Source: Mycobacterium intermedium (GTDB lineage Bacteria > Actinomycetota > Actinomycetes > Mycobacteriales > Mycobacteriaceae). From it: DNA of 64,000 bases. A program made the translations under genes and the position numbers. The stretch spans positions 40,334 to 104,333 of the forward strand of contig NZ_MVHT01000011.1 of assembly GCF_002086275.1 (NCBI RefSeq). The letters are read 5' to 3'. The notes below the pieces were generated by a model. It was not told where the DNA came from. It did not search any database and worked only from the letters and a program-made list of their open reading frames with translations. The stretch's first letter is position 1. Each line of letters opens with the position of its first letter. Below are positions 35,521-45,482 of the stretch, one piece after another.

Positions 35521-36936
35521 ATGTCTTTCCTCGTGACGCCGGAGTCGTTGGCGTCGGCGGCAGCGGACTTGGCGAATATCCGTGCGGCGCTGGACGAGGC
35601 GCGCGCGGCGGCCGCGGCTCCGACGACCACGCTGGCGGCTGCCGCCGCCGATGAAGTATCGGCCGCAGCGGCCGCGCTGTTCGCTGGTTTCGGCCGGGAG
35701 TTTCAGGCGATCAGCTTGCAGGCCAACGCATTTCATCAGCAGTTCGTTCAAGCCCTGAGCGCGGCGGCCGCAGCGTATCTGGGCGCGGAGACGCTCAGCG
35801 CCTCGGCACTGATGGGTGCATCCGGCGAGGCCCTGCCCGCTGCCGGCATTGCCACGCTGATCATGGGCGGCACCGGCAACCCCCTCCCAACTGCCGCTTA
35901 TGTGAACAACATCTACAACGCCTACATCGCGCCGCTCATCGCTCCGCTGACCGCGATTCCCACCGGGTTGACCACCCCGGAGCAGGGCTTCCCGCTGACC
36001 GGTCTGAACAGTTTGACGTTCGACACGTCGATCGCGCGTGGGGTCGAGATCCTGCGGCAGGCGATCGCGGCTCAACCGGCGGACACCCAAACCGTCGTCT
36101 TCGGTTTCTCCCAGAGTGCCACCGTCATCACCAACTACCTCAACGGTATTGCCAACGGCTCGATCCTCCCGCCAAACCCGGCGGATGTGCGGTTCGTGCT
36201 GGCCGGCAATCCCAACAATCCCAACGGCGGCCTGTACGAACGCTTCACCGGCCTGTACATCCCCGGCTTCAATCAGACCTTCGGTGGTGCAACCCCAAAC
36301 TTGGCTTACCCCACCGACATTTACACCATCCAATACGACGGCTTCGCCCACTTCCCCCGGTATCCGGTCAACCTGCTGTCCGTCGCCAATGCCCTGGCCG
36401 GCATGTATTACGGCCACCTGAGCCCTACGCCGGCGTATGAGGCCCTGACGGCGGGGCAGCTCGCGTCCGCGGTCGTCGCGCCGGTTTCTCCCGGCGCCAC
36501 CGGCAACACCACCTACTACATGATCCCGGGCCAGAACCTGCCGCTGCTGGCGCCGCTCAACCTGCCCCAGCCGTTGCACAACCTGATCCAGCCGGTACTG
36601 CGGGTGTTTGTCGACATGGGCTATGGCGATATCGGCGGACCTCACACCGAGTATGCGGACCTTCCCACTCCCGCCGGCCTGTTCCCGCTGATCAACCCGG
36701 TCACCGTCGGGAATTACCTGGTCAAGGGCGTCGTACAGGGCGTGCAGGCCGATCTGGTGTTGGCCGGTGTGCTCCCACCGTCGGCCATGCCGAATACCTA
36801 CCCGTTTGTGCCGATGCTGGATCCGGGTCTGACGATCAACTTGGGTCAGCCAAGTACGACTTTGGTGTCGGCGGTGACGACCGCCGTCGGCAACGGACTA
36901 CGGCTGCTTCCGATTCCGCCCTTCGGCGCTGGGTGA
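35521..36936 (+). CDS. PE protein with PE-PPE alpha/beta-hydrolase domain
   Basis: The 471-residue product has an N-terminal PE domain (MSFLVTPESLASAAADLANI; FAGFGREFQAISLQANAFHQQFV). Its C-terminal PE-PPE domain is a serine hydrolase fold, with nucleophile motif GFSQSA near residue 200 and IQYDGFAHFPRYPVNLL downstream. Members of this family have esterase or lipase activity at the cell surface. The ATG at 35521 follows the PPE stop by 13 bp with a GGGGGTG site, so it is co-transcribed under the cobalamin riboswitch. It may be the PE partner exported with the PPE2-like protein, an inverted order from the usual PE-PPE arrangement. Confidence 0.9.
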   Translation: MSFLVTPESLASAAADLANIRAALDEARAAAAAPTTTLAAAAADEVSAAAAALFAGFGREFQAISLQANAFHQQFVQALSAAAAAYLGAETLSASALMGASGEALPAAGIATLIMGGTGNPLPTAAYVNNIYNAYIAPLIAPLTAIPTGLTTPEQGFPLTGLNSLTFDTSIARGVEILRQAIAAQPADTQTVVFGFSQSATVITNYLNGIANGSILPPNPADVRFVLAGNPNNPNGGLYERFTGLYIPGFNQTFGGATPNLAYPTDIYTIQYDGFAHFPRYPVNLLSVANALAGMYYGHLSPTPAYEALTAGQLASAVVAPVSPGATGNTTYYMIPGQNLPLLAPLNLPQPLHNLIQPVLRVFVDMGYGDIGGPHTEYADLPTPAGLFPLINPVTVGNYLVKGVVQGVQADLVLAGVLPPSAMPNTYPFVPMLDPGLTINLGQPSTTLVSAVTTAVGNGLRLLPIPPFGAG

Positions 36937-37020
36937 GTCGGTGCCGGGCTCGCGCCGAGCGTGGGGGAAAAGCACCTCTCACTCGCGGCGCCGGGGCCAC
37001 CGGCCACACACTCGACGAGC

Positions 37021-37043
37021 AAAAAACGTCAGCGTCGGCGCTG
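37021..37043 (-). terminator. Candidate intrinsic terminator at the end of the fur-like gene
   Basis: Read on the minus strand, a CAGCG/CGCTG hairpin with a 4-nt loop (37030-37043) overlaps the stop codon and is followed after 3 nt by six T residues (37026-37021). The 5-bp stem is short, so the call is moderate. Confidence 0.5.
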
Positions 37044-37559
37044 CCGCGGACCGCCCCTTCGTGGCCGCCGGTTGGTCGAGTCCTCCAACTCCTCCACACC
37101 GGCCTGACACTGCGGGCAGAGGCCGCGCAGCGTCAGGCCGGCCTCCTCGGATAGTTCGAACGAACTCCCCGCCATCGCGTGCTGCAGCGCGGAGCTCAGT
37201 CGTCCCGCCGGCACCTCGATCATCGCGTCGCATCGGGTACAAACGGCGTGGTGGTGCGGCGATGTGGCCAATCCGTAGGTGGTGACGCCATCACTGCGCG
37301 TCAGGGCATGCAACACACCCTGGTCGACCAGTGTGGTGACCGTGCGGTAGATGGTCGCCAAATCAGGCGGCCGAGCGCCCGCGGGGAGTGCGCTGATCAG
37401 CCGCTCCCGGATATCGGCCACCGACAGGTGCCCGTCATACGGCTCCAACACCGCCAAGACCTGAATCCGAGAGGCCATGCGTCGCAGTCCCCGCGCCCGC
37501 AGGAGTTCGCCTATCCGCTCGTTGAGCGCCGGTTCCAAGCCCAACGGTTCCGTCGTCAC
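37029..37559 (-). CDS. Fur-family metalloregulator (Zur/FurB-like)
   Basis: The product is about 176 residues with a winged-helix domain (LRARGLRRMASRIQVLAVL; DLATIYRTVTTLVDQGVL, where TIYRT lies in the recognition region). The metal domain has HHHAVCTRCDAMIEV and a C-terminal CPQC pair. The HHH..C..C pattern is most like zinc-sensing Zur/FurB, but metal specificity is not certain from sequence. The C-terminus ends in a basic tail. The GTG at 37559 is the shortest start keeping the whole domain; a TTG at 37622, 5 bp after the ftsQ stop, is possible. It sits where ftsZ would be expected and beside the metallophore island, which it may regulate. Confidence 0.88.
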   Translation of the reverse strand: MTTEPLGLEPALNERIGELLRARGLRRMASRIQVLAVLEPYDGHLSVADIRERLISALPAGARPPDLATIYRTVTTLVDQGVLHALTRSDGVTTYGLATSPHHHAVCTRCDAMIEVPAGRLSSALQHAMAGSSFELSEEAGLTLRGLCPQCQAGVEELEDSTNRRPRRGGPRQRRR

Positions 37560-37627
37560 CTGCCCAGTGTTACCCCGGGTGCCGGGGATTGCCAGTGGCG
37601 CGCGGTCTTTGTCGCCACCCAAAGCAG

Positions 37628-38596
37628 TTACTTCACCGTCGGCAGATCGGGAGTGGACACGTCGTAGGTGTGCCCGGGCTGCGTCAAGAGCGCCGCCAGT
37701 TTCTCGGCCTTCTCCTCCGCCCGGTCGGTGGTCCCCCAGATCACCACCCGCCCGTCGGACAACGTGAGGGTGATCGAGGACACCGACGGGGCCGCGATCC
37801 GCCCGACCTGACTGGCGACCTCCGGCCGCAACGTGGTCAACACCTTGAGGGCCGCCAGCGTGGCCGGGTCATCCGGACCCGGGTTGTCGACGTCGAGGTA
37901 AGGCACCGCCGGCGGCGGTGGTTCGGTCGCGAAGTCGACGCCGTCACGGTCGAACAGGTGCGGACCGTCCGCAAAGTCCTTCACCACCAACGGAACCCGC
38001 TCGACGATGGTGATCCGCAACGCCGACGGGTACTGACGCTGCACTCGCGCGCTGGCGACCTTGCGGATCGCCGCCACCCGGTCGGCCACTTCGCTCGTAT
38101 TGATCTGCAGCAGCGGCGTTCCGGGACGCACCTGCGCCGCCTCGAGTACCTCTTCGCGGGTGACCGCCCCCGTACCGACGACGATGATGTCGCGCGCCGA
38201 CATCGCCGGCGTGAAATAGAGGATCAGGCCCAGCACCACCCCGAGCACCGCGAGTCCGATGGTCGCCAGCAGCATTCGCAACCCTCGGACTACGCCCCGC
38301 GCAACGGGTTTGGGCTCAGTGGGCACCTGACCGGTGGCGCGTCGCTTCGCCTCACGACGCGCCTGCTCGATCGCCCTGGCCCGGGCTTGCGCGGCGCGGC
38401 GTTCGGCACGTTCGCGGCGAGCACGGCGACGTGGGCCCTCGAAATCCTCTGGCTCCGCCTCGGTTTCACCGTCCCCCGGCCCAGCTTCGACCGGCCCGGT
38501 GGCGGCGTCCGGGTCCAGATCCGGGTCGATATCCGGACCGGAGCCCGTTGGTTCCGCAGCCAGATTGGTCGGCGGACCGTCTTCCGGCTCGGTCAC
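37628..38596 (-). CDS. ftsQ: Cell division protein FtsQ
   Basis: FtsQ is a bitopic divisome protein linking early and late division proteins. The 322-residue product has a long acidic then basic cytoplasmic tail (about 1-98) and one transmembrane helix (about 107-128). An extracytoplasmic POTRA domain begins [22 protein letters not shown]. The tail length is typical for mycobacteria. The start overlaps the murC stop by 4 bp. In other mycobacteria ftsZ follows directly; here the next gene on the strand is the fur-like regulator. Confidence 0.96.
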   Translation of the reverse strand: MTEPEDGPPTNLAAEPTGSGPDIDPDLDPDAATGPVEAGPGDGETEAEPEDFEGPRRRARRERAERRAAQARARAIEQARREAKRRATGQVPTEPKPVARGVVRGLRMLLATIGLAVLGVVLGLILYFTPAMSARDIIVVGTGAVTREEVLEAAQVRPGTPLLQINTSEVADRVAAIRKVASARVQRQYPSALRITIVERVPLVVKDFADGPHLFDRDGVDFATEPPPPAVPYLDVDNPGPDDPATLAALKVLTTLRPEVASQVGRIAAPSVSSITLTLSDGRVVIWGTTDRAEEKAEKLAALLTQPGHTYDVSTPDLPTVK

Positions 38597-40086
38597 TGCA
38601 ACACTCCCGGCCGTCCTGGGGCGCTGCGGTTGACGCGCTCTCGCAGTGCCCGCACGATCTCCGGCCCCAGCATGGTCACGTCGCCGGCCCCCATCGTCAC
38701 GATGACGTCACCGGGGCCCGCGGCGGCGGCCACCTCCTCTGCCACGGCCGAGAAGTCAGCCACGTAACGCACCGGCGCCGTCACGTGCTCCGCCACGGTG
38801 GCCCCGCTGATGCCGGCCAGCGGTTGTTCGCGCGCACCGTACACGTCAAGCACGAACACCTCGTCCGCAGCGCTCAGCGCCGCTCCGAACTCGGCCGCGA
38901 AAGCCTTGGTCCGCGAATACAAGTGGGGCTGAAACACGACCAGCGAGCGCCCACTCTCCTGCTGCTGCAGCACGGTACGCACGGCCGCCAGCGTCGCGCC
39001 GATCTCCGTCGGATGATGGGCATAGTCGTCGAAAACCCGAACCGAGTCCGCACCGATCGCAACGGATCCCACTAACTCGAAGCGCCGACGGACCCCCTCG
39101 AACCCGGCCAGACCGTCCAGCACGTCGTCGACCGGGGCCCCGATCTCGAGCGCCGCCAATAACGCACCCAGCGCATTGAGCGCCATGTGCCGACCGGGCA
39201 CCGACAGCCGCATCACCCGCGGCGGGGATTGCGGGTCCAGCTCGGAAGCCAGTCGAATCTGAGCGACCGCTTCGGTGCCCTGCTGCTCCCACGACACCAA
39301 CCTGCCGGCGAGGTCGTCGCCTTCGTGAGCCGGTGTAGACCCGTAGCGCAGCACCCGGATGCCCAGTTCCTCGGTCCGCTGGGCCAGCGCCGCCGCACCC
39401 GGGTCGTCGGTGCACACCACCAGCGCTCCCCCGGGAGCAAGCCGCTCGACGAACGAGTCGAACACCCCGACGTAGGCCTCGGTGCTGCCGTAGAAGTCCA
39501 GGTGATCGGCCTCGATGTTGGTCACCACCACCACGTTCGGCGTGTATTCCAGCAGTGACCCGTCGCTCTCGTCGGCCTCGGCGACAAAACAGTCACCACT
39601 GCCGTGGTGGGCGTTGGTCCCGGCCTCCCCCAGTTCACCGCCGACCGCGAACGACGGGTCCCGCCCGCAGTGCTGCAGGGCGACGATCAACATGGACGTC
39701 GTGGTCGTCTTGCCGTGCGTGCCGGTGACCATCAGCGCGGTGCGTCCAGCCATCAGCTTGGCGAGCACCACCGGGCGCAGTACCACCGGAATGCCGCGGC
39801 GCCTGGCCTCGACGAGCTCGGGGTTGGTCTTCGGGATGGCGGCATGGGTGGTGATGACGGCCGTCGCGCCGCCGGGCAGCAGATCCAGCGACGAGGCGTC
39901 ATGCCCGATCCGGACCTTGGCGCCGCGCGCCCGCAGCGCGTGAATGCCGCGGGACTCCTTGGCGTCCGAGCCCGACACCAGGCCGCCCCGGTCGAGCAGG
40001 ATGCGGGCGATGCCGGACATTCCGGCTCCCCCGATACCGACCATGTGCACCCGCTGCAGCTCGGGTGGCAACGGCTCGGCCGTCAT
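38593..40086 (-). CDS. murC: UDP-N-acetylmuramate--L-alanine ligase MurC
   Basis: MurC adds L-alanine (in mycobacteria also glycine) to UDP-MurNAc or UDP-MurNGlyc in the cytoplasm. The 497-residue protein has the N-terminal nucleotide fold [21 protein letters not shown] loop [14 protein letters not shown] near residue 120, [10 protein letters not shown], and the C-terminal domain with [15 protein letters not shown] near residue 345. Start and stop overlap murG and ftsQ by 4 bp, indicating tight translational coupling. Confidence 0.97.
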   Translation of the reverse strand: MTAEPLPPELQRVHMVGIGGAGMSGIARILLDRGGLVSGSDAKESRGIHALRARGAKVRIGHDASSLDLLPGGATAVITTHAAIPKTNPELVEARRRGIPVVLRPVVLAKLMAGRTALMVTGTHGKTTTTSMLIVALQHCGRDPSFAVGGELGEAGTNAHHGSGDCFVAEADESDGSLLEYTPNVVVVTNIEADHLDFYGSTEAYVGVFDSFVERLAPGGALVVCTDDPGAAALAQRTEELGIRVLRYGSTPAHEGDDLAGRLVSWEQQGTEAVAQIRLASELDPQSPPRVMRLSVPGRHMALNALGALLAALEIGAPVDDVLDGLAGFEGVRRRFELVGSVAIGADSVRVFDDYAHHPTEIGATLAAVRTVLQQQESGRSLVVFQPHLYSRTKAFAAEFGAALSAADEVFVLDVYGAREQPLAGISGATVAEHVTAPVRYVADFSAVAEEVAAAAGPGDVIVTMGAGDVTMLGPEIVRALRERVNRSAPGRPGVLQ

Positions 40087-41312
40087 CCTCGTCCCCTGGT
40101 GTTGCCTGCCGCAGCGCGCGACCGCCGAGCGATGTCCAGGGCCGCCTGGGCGACTTGCCGTGCCGCATCACGATGCCCCACCTGTGCCGCGGCCGCCGTC
40201 ATGGCGGCCAGCCGAGGCGCATCGGTGAGCAGCCGCGACACTTCGCCGGCCACCAGGTCGGGCGTCAGGTCGGCGTCCGCGACCAGCATTCCGCCACCGG
40301 CGTTGACCACGGGCAGTGCGTTGAGCCGCTGCTCGCCGTTGCCGATGGGCAGCGGCACGTAGATCGCCGGCAGGCCGACGGCCGACACCTCGGCGACCGT
40401 CATCGCCCCGGAACGGCAGATCACCAGGTCGGCGGCGGCGTACGCCAGGTCCATCCGGTCGAGATACGGCACCGCGACATACGGCGGGTCGCCGGGTGCG
40501 GGAGTGCGCAGTTCCAGGACGTTCTTGGGGCCGTGTGCGTGCAGCACGGAAACGCCCGCCGCCGCCAGCTCGGCGGCCGCGCCGGACACCGCCCGGTTGA
40601 GCGACACGGCGCCTTGCGAACCGCCGAACACCAGCAGCACCCGGGCGTCGTCGCGGAAGCCGAAGTGCGCCCGCGCCTCGGCGCGCAGTGCCGCACGGTC
40701 CAGCGTCGTGATCGCCGCCCGGATCGGGATGCCCACGACCTCGGCGCGGCGCAAGCCGGAGTCGGGAACCGCGGACAGTATCCGATCGGCGGTGCGGGCA
40801 CCCACGCGATTGGCCAGCCCGGCCCTCGCGTTGGCCTCGTGGATCAGCACCGGAATGCGGCGGCGTCGGCGCTCCACGCCGGGGCGGTTCCGTCCGGGAA
40901 GGCCCCGGATGCCGCGAGCGGCCAGGTAGGCCGGCAACGCCACGTACCCGCCGAAACCGATGACGACGTCGGCGTCGACGCTGTCCAGCACCGCCCGCGT
41001 CTCCCGCACGGCACGCCACACCCGCGGTGGCAGCCGGGCCAGGTCGCCGCTGGGCTTGCGCGGTAACGGCACCGGAGTGATCAGCTCGAGGTGGTAGCCA
41101 CGTTCGGGCACCAACCGCGTCTCCAGCCCGCGGGCGGTGCCGAGTGCGGTGATCCTGATTTCGGGGTCGAGCGCGGTCAGCGCGTCGGCGACCGCCATCG
41201 CCGGCTCGACGTGGCCCGCCGTGCCGCCGCCGGCAAGCACGACCGACAAGGCACCGGCGGGCCGGGGGGTTACCCCCTGCCCGCCGGCTGGCTGCCTGAC
41301 CGAGTCATTCAC
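40083..41312 (-). CDS. murG: UDP-GlcNAc:lipid I GlcNAc transferase MurG
   Basis: MurG converts lipid I to lipid II on the inner face of the membrane (GT-B fold). The 409-residue protein shows the lipid-I-binding loop [21 protein letters not shown] near residue 25, [29 protein letters not shown] near residue 240 and [20 protein letters not shown], the UDP-GlcNAc site. A short N-terminal extension is as in other mycobacterial MurG. The ATG overlaps the ftsW stop. Confidence 0.97.
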   Translation of the reverse strand: MNDSVRQPAGGQGVTPRPAGALSVVLAGGGTAGHVEPAMAVADALTALDPEIRITALGTARGLETRLVPERGYHLELITPVPLPRKPSGDLARLPPRVWRAVRETRAVLDSVDADVVIGFGGYVALPAYLAARGIRGLPGRNRPGVERRRRRIPVLIHEANARAGLANRVGARTADRILSAVPDSGLRRAEVVGIPIRAAITTLDRAALRAEARAHFGFRDDARVLLVFGGSQGAVSLNRAVSGAAAELAAAGVSVLHAHGPKNVLELRTPAPGDPPYVAVPYLDRMDLAYAAADLVICRSGAMTVAEVSAVGLPAIYVPLPIGNGEQRLNALPVVNAGGGMLVADADLTPDLVAGEVSRLLTDAPRLAAMTAAAAQVGHRDAARQVAQAALDIARRSRAAAGNTRGRG

Positions 41313-42925
41313 CCGTAACGCTGACCTTCCAATGCTCGAACGCGTCGCGCTGGACGCTGGCCGGCGCTCCGCTGGCCAGATCCATGATGCCTTCCCTGCG
41401 CACGGGCATCATCAGCAGACCGCCGCGTGCGACGATCGGCGGTGCGCGGCGTCGCGCGACGGCGCGGCGGGTCGGCAGGGCGGTGCGGTTTGCGGGGCGC
41501 CCGCGGTGTGGCGTTGTGCGGATGCGAACGCTTGCGGTCGCGGAACGCCTCCAGACGCGACGGCTCGTACGGCTCGGGCAGCGGCAGCCGCAGCAAGCGG
41601 TTCACCTTGTCATCGCCGCCGGCCCGCAGCGCGGCCACCGCCTCCGGTTCGTGACGAGCCGCGTTGGCGATGATGCCGATCAGCGCCAGAGTGGTGGCGG
41701 TGGAAGTACCACCCGCCGAGATCAGCGGCAGCTGCAGCCCGGTGACCGGCAGCAGCCCGATCACGTAACCGATGTTGATGAACGCCTGGCCCAGCACCCA
41801 CAGTGTGGTGGTCGCCGTCAGCAGGCGCAGGAACGGGTCTGCCGAACGACGCGCGATCCGCATTCCCGTGTAGGCGAACAACCCGAACAGGCCCAGCAGT
41901 CCGAGCGCGCCGACGAGGCCCAGCTCCTCGCCGATGATCGCGAAGATGAAGTCGTTGTGGGCGTTGGGCAGATAGTTCCATTTGGCCACGCCCTGACCCA
42001 GGCCGTCACCGAAGATGCCGCCGTGCGCCAGGGCGTACTTGGCCTGGCGGGCCTGGTAGCCGGAGTCCATGGGATCGTCTTCCGGGTTGAGCCAGGACCG
42101 CACCCGGTCGGACCGGTACCCGGCGGACACCGCCAGGATCCCGGCGGAGACGACAACCGCTCCCAACGAGGTGAGGAAGACGCGCAGCGGCAGACCGGCG
42201 TACCACAGCAGACCCAACAGGATGATGCCCAGCGACACGGTCTGACCGAGGTCAGGCTGGGCCACGATCAGCGCCAAGGCGACGACCGCCGCCGGCACCA
42301 GCGGTATCAGCATCTCGCGCAGCGACGCCCGCTCCATGCGCCGGGCGGCCAGCAGGTGCGCGCCCCAGATGGCGAAGGCCATCTTGGTCAGCTCGGAAGG
42401 CTGCATCGAGAAGCCCGCCACCACGAACCAGCCCCGGGAACCGTTGGCTTCCTTACCGATTCCGGGTACGAGCACCAGCACCAACAGCACGATGGTGATC
42501 GCGAACCCGGTGAAGGCGATGCGGCGCATGAACCGCACCGACATCCGTAGCCCGATGTAGCAGCCGACCAGCCCGACCAGCGTCCACAACACCTGCTTGC
42601 CGAAGATGATCCACGCAGAACCGTCGTCGTCGTAGGACCGCACACCAGAGGCGGACAGCACCATGATCAGGCCCAAGGTGGTGAGCAGCGCGGCGACGGC
42701 GATGATCAGATGAAACGAGGTCATCGGCCGGCCGAGCCAGGCACCGAAGCGGGTCCGCGGACCCTCGGCCATAAGCACTTTCTTGGCTGAGGCGTTATCC
42801 GGGGCTTTATCCGGGGCCTGTTGCGCAGCCCCATCCTCCGGGGCCGTCGCTTCGCCCTGAGTTGCGGCGTCCACGGGGTCCGAGGAGTCGATCTTGCCCT
42901 TGTTCCGGCGCAGCAGCCGGCTCAT
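41309..42925 (-). CDS. ftsW: Septal peptidoglycan polymerase FtsW (SEDS family)
   Basis: FtsW is a SEDS glycosyltransferase that polymerises lipid II at the septum with its partner PbpB. Ten hydrophobic helices span about residues 60-430. SEDS signatures include [10 protein letters not shown], the large extracytoplasmic loop with [29 protein letters not shown] sequence, and [22 protein letters not shown] basic C-terminal tail of about 100 residues ends [12 protein letters not shown], conserved in mycobacteria and implicated in FtsZ contact. I use the ATG at 42925 ([10 protein letters not shown]) because MSRLLRR resembles other mycobacterial FtsW starts; a GTG at 42943 is an alternative. Confidence 0.95.
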   Translation of the reverse strand: MSRLLRRNKGKIDSSDPVDAATQGEATAPEDGAAQQAPDKAPDNASAKKVLMAEGPRTRFGAWLGRPMTSFHLIIAVAALLTTLGLIMVLSASGVRSYDDDGSAWIIFGKQVLWTLVGLVGCYIGLRMSVRFMRRIAFTGFAITIVLLVLVLVPGIGKEANGSRGWFVVAGFSMQPSELTKMAFAIWGAHLLAARRMERASLREMLIPLVPAAVVALALIVAQPDLGQTVSLGIILLGLLWYAGLPLRVFLTSLGAVVVSAGILAVSAGYRSDRVRSWLNPEDDPMDSGYQARQAKYALAHGGIFGDGLGQGVAKWNYLPNAHNDFIFAIIGEELGLVGALGLLGLFGLFAYTGMRIARRSADPFLRLLTATTTLWVLGQAFINIGYVIGLLPVTGLQLPLISAGGTSTATTLALIGIIANAARHEPEAVAALRAGGDDKVNRLLRLPLPEPYEPSRLEAFRDRKRSHPHNATPRAPRKPHRPADPPRRRATPRTADRRTRRSADDARAQGRHHGSGQRSAGQRPARRVRALEGQRYG

Positions 42926-42943
42926 TGCGCTACCCACGACCAC

Positions 42944-44395
42944 CTACCGGGTCGCCGCGCGTACGGCCGCCGCGAAGGCGTCGCCGCGATCGGCGTAACC
43001 GGCAAATTGGTCGAACGATGCCCCGGCCGGCGCCAGCAGCACGGTATCCCCGGGCCTCGCCAGCTGCCTTGCGGCGGCCACGACGGCGGTCATCACGCGG
43101 GTGCCGATGGCCACTTCGTCACTTTCATCTTGCGTCACATGAGTAACAGAAGCACCAGGAGTCGCATGCATCTCAACATCCTCGCCTGTCACAACGTGGA
43201 CGACGGGGACATCGGGCGCGTGTCGCGATAACGCCTCAGCAACTGCCAGCCGATCTTGGCCGATCAGGACCGCGCCGACCAGGTGTGATGCGATCCTGGC
43301 GACCTCCACGTCCAGCGATGCGCCCTTCAGCAGGCCGCCCGCCACCCACACCACGCGCGGGTAGGCCAGCACGGACGCCTCGGCCGCGTGCGGGTTGGTG
43401 GCCTTGCTGTCGTCGACGTAGGTGATGCCGTCAACCACTGCCACGACCTCGGACCGGTGCCGACCCACCTGGAACGATGCGATGGCGTCCCGGATCGCCT
43501 CGGCCGGCACCCCGACCGAGCGGGCCAGTGCCGCCGCGGCCAGCGCGTCCAGCACTCCGACCGGACCCGGCACCGGTACCGACGCCGCGGGTAGCAATGC
43601 CAAGTCGTCGGCAAAGGCACGGTCGATCAGCTGACCGTCGCGCACCCCCAGCTCACCCAAATCCGGGACACCGAGCCGGAAGCCGGCCCGCACCGGCGCG
43701 GGGGCCGAGTCCAGTAGCGCGGCCGCGCGCACGTCATCCAGGCCGACCACCGCCACCCGGCCGGTCAGGACCCGGGCCTTGGCCTCGGTGTATTCGGCCA
43801 TCGACGCGTGCCAGTCCAGGTGGTCTTCGGCGATGTTGAGCACGACGCCGGCCTCCGGTTGCAGCGACGGCGCCCAGTACAGCTGGAAGCTCGACAGTTC
43901 GACGGCCAGGAATTCGGCGGGCTCGGGCAGCACGTCGAGCACCGGGTCGCCGATGTTGCCGCACAGCAGGCTGCGCCGCCCGCCCGCGGTCAACATCGCG
44001 TGCAGCATCGACGTCGTGGTGGTCTTGCCGTTGGTGCCCGTCACGACCAGCCAGCGGCGCGGCGGCCCGTAGCTGCCGGCCGCGTCCAGCCGCCAGGCCA
44101 GCTCCACGTCGCCCCAGATCGGGATGCCCGCCGCCACGGCCGCGGCCAGCACCGGCGCATCCGGACGGAAACCGGGGCTGGTGACGACCAGGGCGTACTC
44201 ACCGATGCACTGGATGGCTTCGGACGGGTCCACGGTCGCCACCCCGCGCTCGGCGTACGGGCGCAGCATGTTCGGGTCGTCGTCGCAGACCGTCGGCGTC
44301 GCGCCGAAACGGGTCAGTGCCGCTTCGACCGCCCGGCCGGTGACCCGGCCACCGGCCACCAGGACCGGTGCACCGGCCGAAAGGGGGTCGAGCAC
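42944..44395 (-). CDS. murD: UDP-MurNAc-L-alanine--D-glutamate ligase MurD
   Basis: MurD adds D-glutamate to the UDP-MurNAc-L-Ala precursor. The 483-residue protein has [10 protein letters not shown] at the N-terminus and the ATP loop [17 protein letters not shown] near residue 115. It also has [23 protein letters not shown] and [15 protein letters not shown] near residue 320. The GTG at 44395 gives the conserved start (M/V)[15 protein letters not shown] and lies 1 bp after the mraY stop; a TTG at 44407 is also in frame. Confidence 0.96.
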   Translation of the reverse strand: MLDPLSAGAPVLVAGGRVTGRAVEAALTRFGATPTVCDDDPNMLRPYAERGVATVDPSEAIQCIGEYALVVTSPGFRPDAPVLAAAVAAGIPIWGDVELAWRLDAAGSYGPPRRWLVVTGTNGKTTTTSMLHAMLTAGGRRSLLCGNIGDPVLDVLPEPAEFLAVELSSFQLYWAPSLQPEAGVVLNIAEDHLDWHASMAEYTEAKARVLTGRVAVVGLDDVRAAALLDSAPAPVRAGFRLGVPDLGELGVRDGQLIDRAFADDLALLPAASVPVPGPVGVLDALAAAALARSVGVPAEAIRDAIASFQVGRHRSEVVAVVDGITYVDDSKATNPHAAEASVLAYPRVVWVAGGLLKGASLDVEVARIASHLVGAVLIGQDRLAVAEALSRHAPDVPVVHVVTGEDVEMHATPGASVTHVTQDESDEVAIGTRVMTAVVAAARQLARPGDTVLLAPAGASFDQFAGYADRGDAFAAAVRAATR

Positions 44396-44396
44396 G

Positions 44397-45482
44397 TCAG
44401 GAACCAATCGGGCTGGAGGACAACCATTCGCCGTAGAACAGGGCGACGCCCAGGCCGCAGGTGATCGCGGTGAGCAACCAGAACCGGATGATCACCGTCG
44501 TCTCGGCCCAGCCGACCAACTCGAAATGGTGATGGAAGGGCGCCATGCGGAACACCCGGCGCCCGGTGGTTCGGAAAGCCAGAATCTGCAGCACCACCGA
44601 AGTGATCTCGGCGACGAACAGCGAACCGAGCACCACCGCCAGGATCTCGGTCCGGCTGGTGACGGACAACCCCGCAATGATGCCGCCCAGTGCCAACGAC
44701 CCCGTGTCGCCCATGAAGATCTTGGCGGGCGCGGCGTTCCACCACAGGAAGCCGATGCAGGCCCCGGCGGTGGCGGCCGCGACGAGCGCGAGGTCCAGCG
44801 GGTCGCGCACGTTGTAGCAACCGAGGCCGGGTGCCGTGACGCACGCGTTGCGGAACTGCCAGAACGTGATCAGCACGTAGGCGGCGGTGACCATGGCCAT
44901 GCAGCCGGCGGCCAGCCCGTCCAGCCCGTCGGTGAAGTTGACGGCGTTGGACCAGGCACTGACGACGATCACGCAGAACAGCACGAACAGTCCCGGCGCC
45001 AGGGTGACGGTGGCGATCTCGCGCACATAGGACAGGTCCGGGCTGCCCGGGGTCAGGCCCGCCTCGTTGCGGAACTGCAAGACCAACACCGCGAACAGCA
45101 CGGCGGAGACGATCTGCCCGACGGTCTTGGCCGTCTTGTTCAAGCCGAGGTTGCGTGACCTGCGGATCTTGATCAGGTCGTCGATGAAGCCGACGCCGCC
45201 CAGCGACGTGGCCAGGCCCAACACCAGCAGCCCCGACGCTGTGATGCCCTCGCCGTCGAACGCCAGCCCGGCCAGGTGGGTGCCGAGGTAGCCGGCCCAC
45301 ATGCCGGCCAGGATCGCCACTCCACCCATTGACGGCGTGCCGCGTTTCGTTTGATGCGTGGGCGGCCCGTCTTCGCGGATCTGGTGGCCGAACCCCTGCT
45401 TGGTGAAGAGCCGGATCAACGCCGGCGTCAACAGGATGGAGACGGTCAGCGCGACGGCGACGGCGATGAGGATCTGTCTCAT
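44397..45482 (-). CDS. mraY: Phospho-MurNAc-pentapeptide translocase MraY (MurX)
   Basis: MraY transfers phospho-MurNAc-pentapeptide to decaprenyl phosphate, making lipid I. The 361-residue integral membrane protein has about ten helices. Diagnostic blocks are [20 protein letters not shown] near residue 40, [14 protein letters not shown] near residue 105, [12 protein letters not shown] near residue 190 and [11 protein letters not shown] with [16 protein letters not shown] toward the C-terminus. The ATG overlaps the murF stop. Confidence 0.97.
   Translation of the reverse strand: MRQILIAVAVALTVSILLTPALIRLFTKQGFGHQIREDGPPTHQTKRGTPSMGGVAILAGMWAGYLGTHLAGLAFDGEGITASGLLVLGLATSLGGVGFIDDLIKIRRSRNLGLNKTAKTVGQIVSAVLFAVLVLQFRNEAGLTPGSPDLSYVREIATVTLAPGLFVLFCVIVVSAWSNAVNFTDGLDGLAAGCMAMVTAAYVLITFWQFRNACVTAPGLGCYNVRDPLDLALVAAATAGACIGFLWWNAAPAKIFMGDTGSLALGGIIAGLSVTSRTEILAVVLGSLFVAEITSVVLQILAFRTTGRRVFRMAPFHHHFELVGWAETTVIIRFWLLTAITCGLGVALFYGEWLSSSPIGS

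Noticed and set aside
36937..37020. Terminator for the riboswitch-PPE-PE unit
   Set aside because: A weak GCCGG/CCGGC stem exists near 36988 but no T-run follows on the plus strand, so it is not supported.
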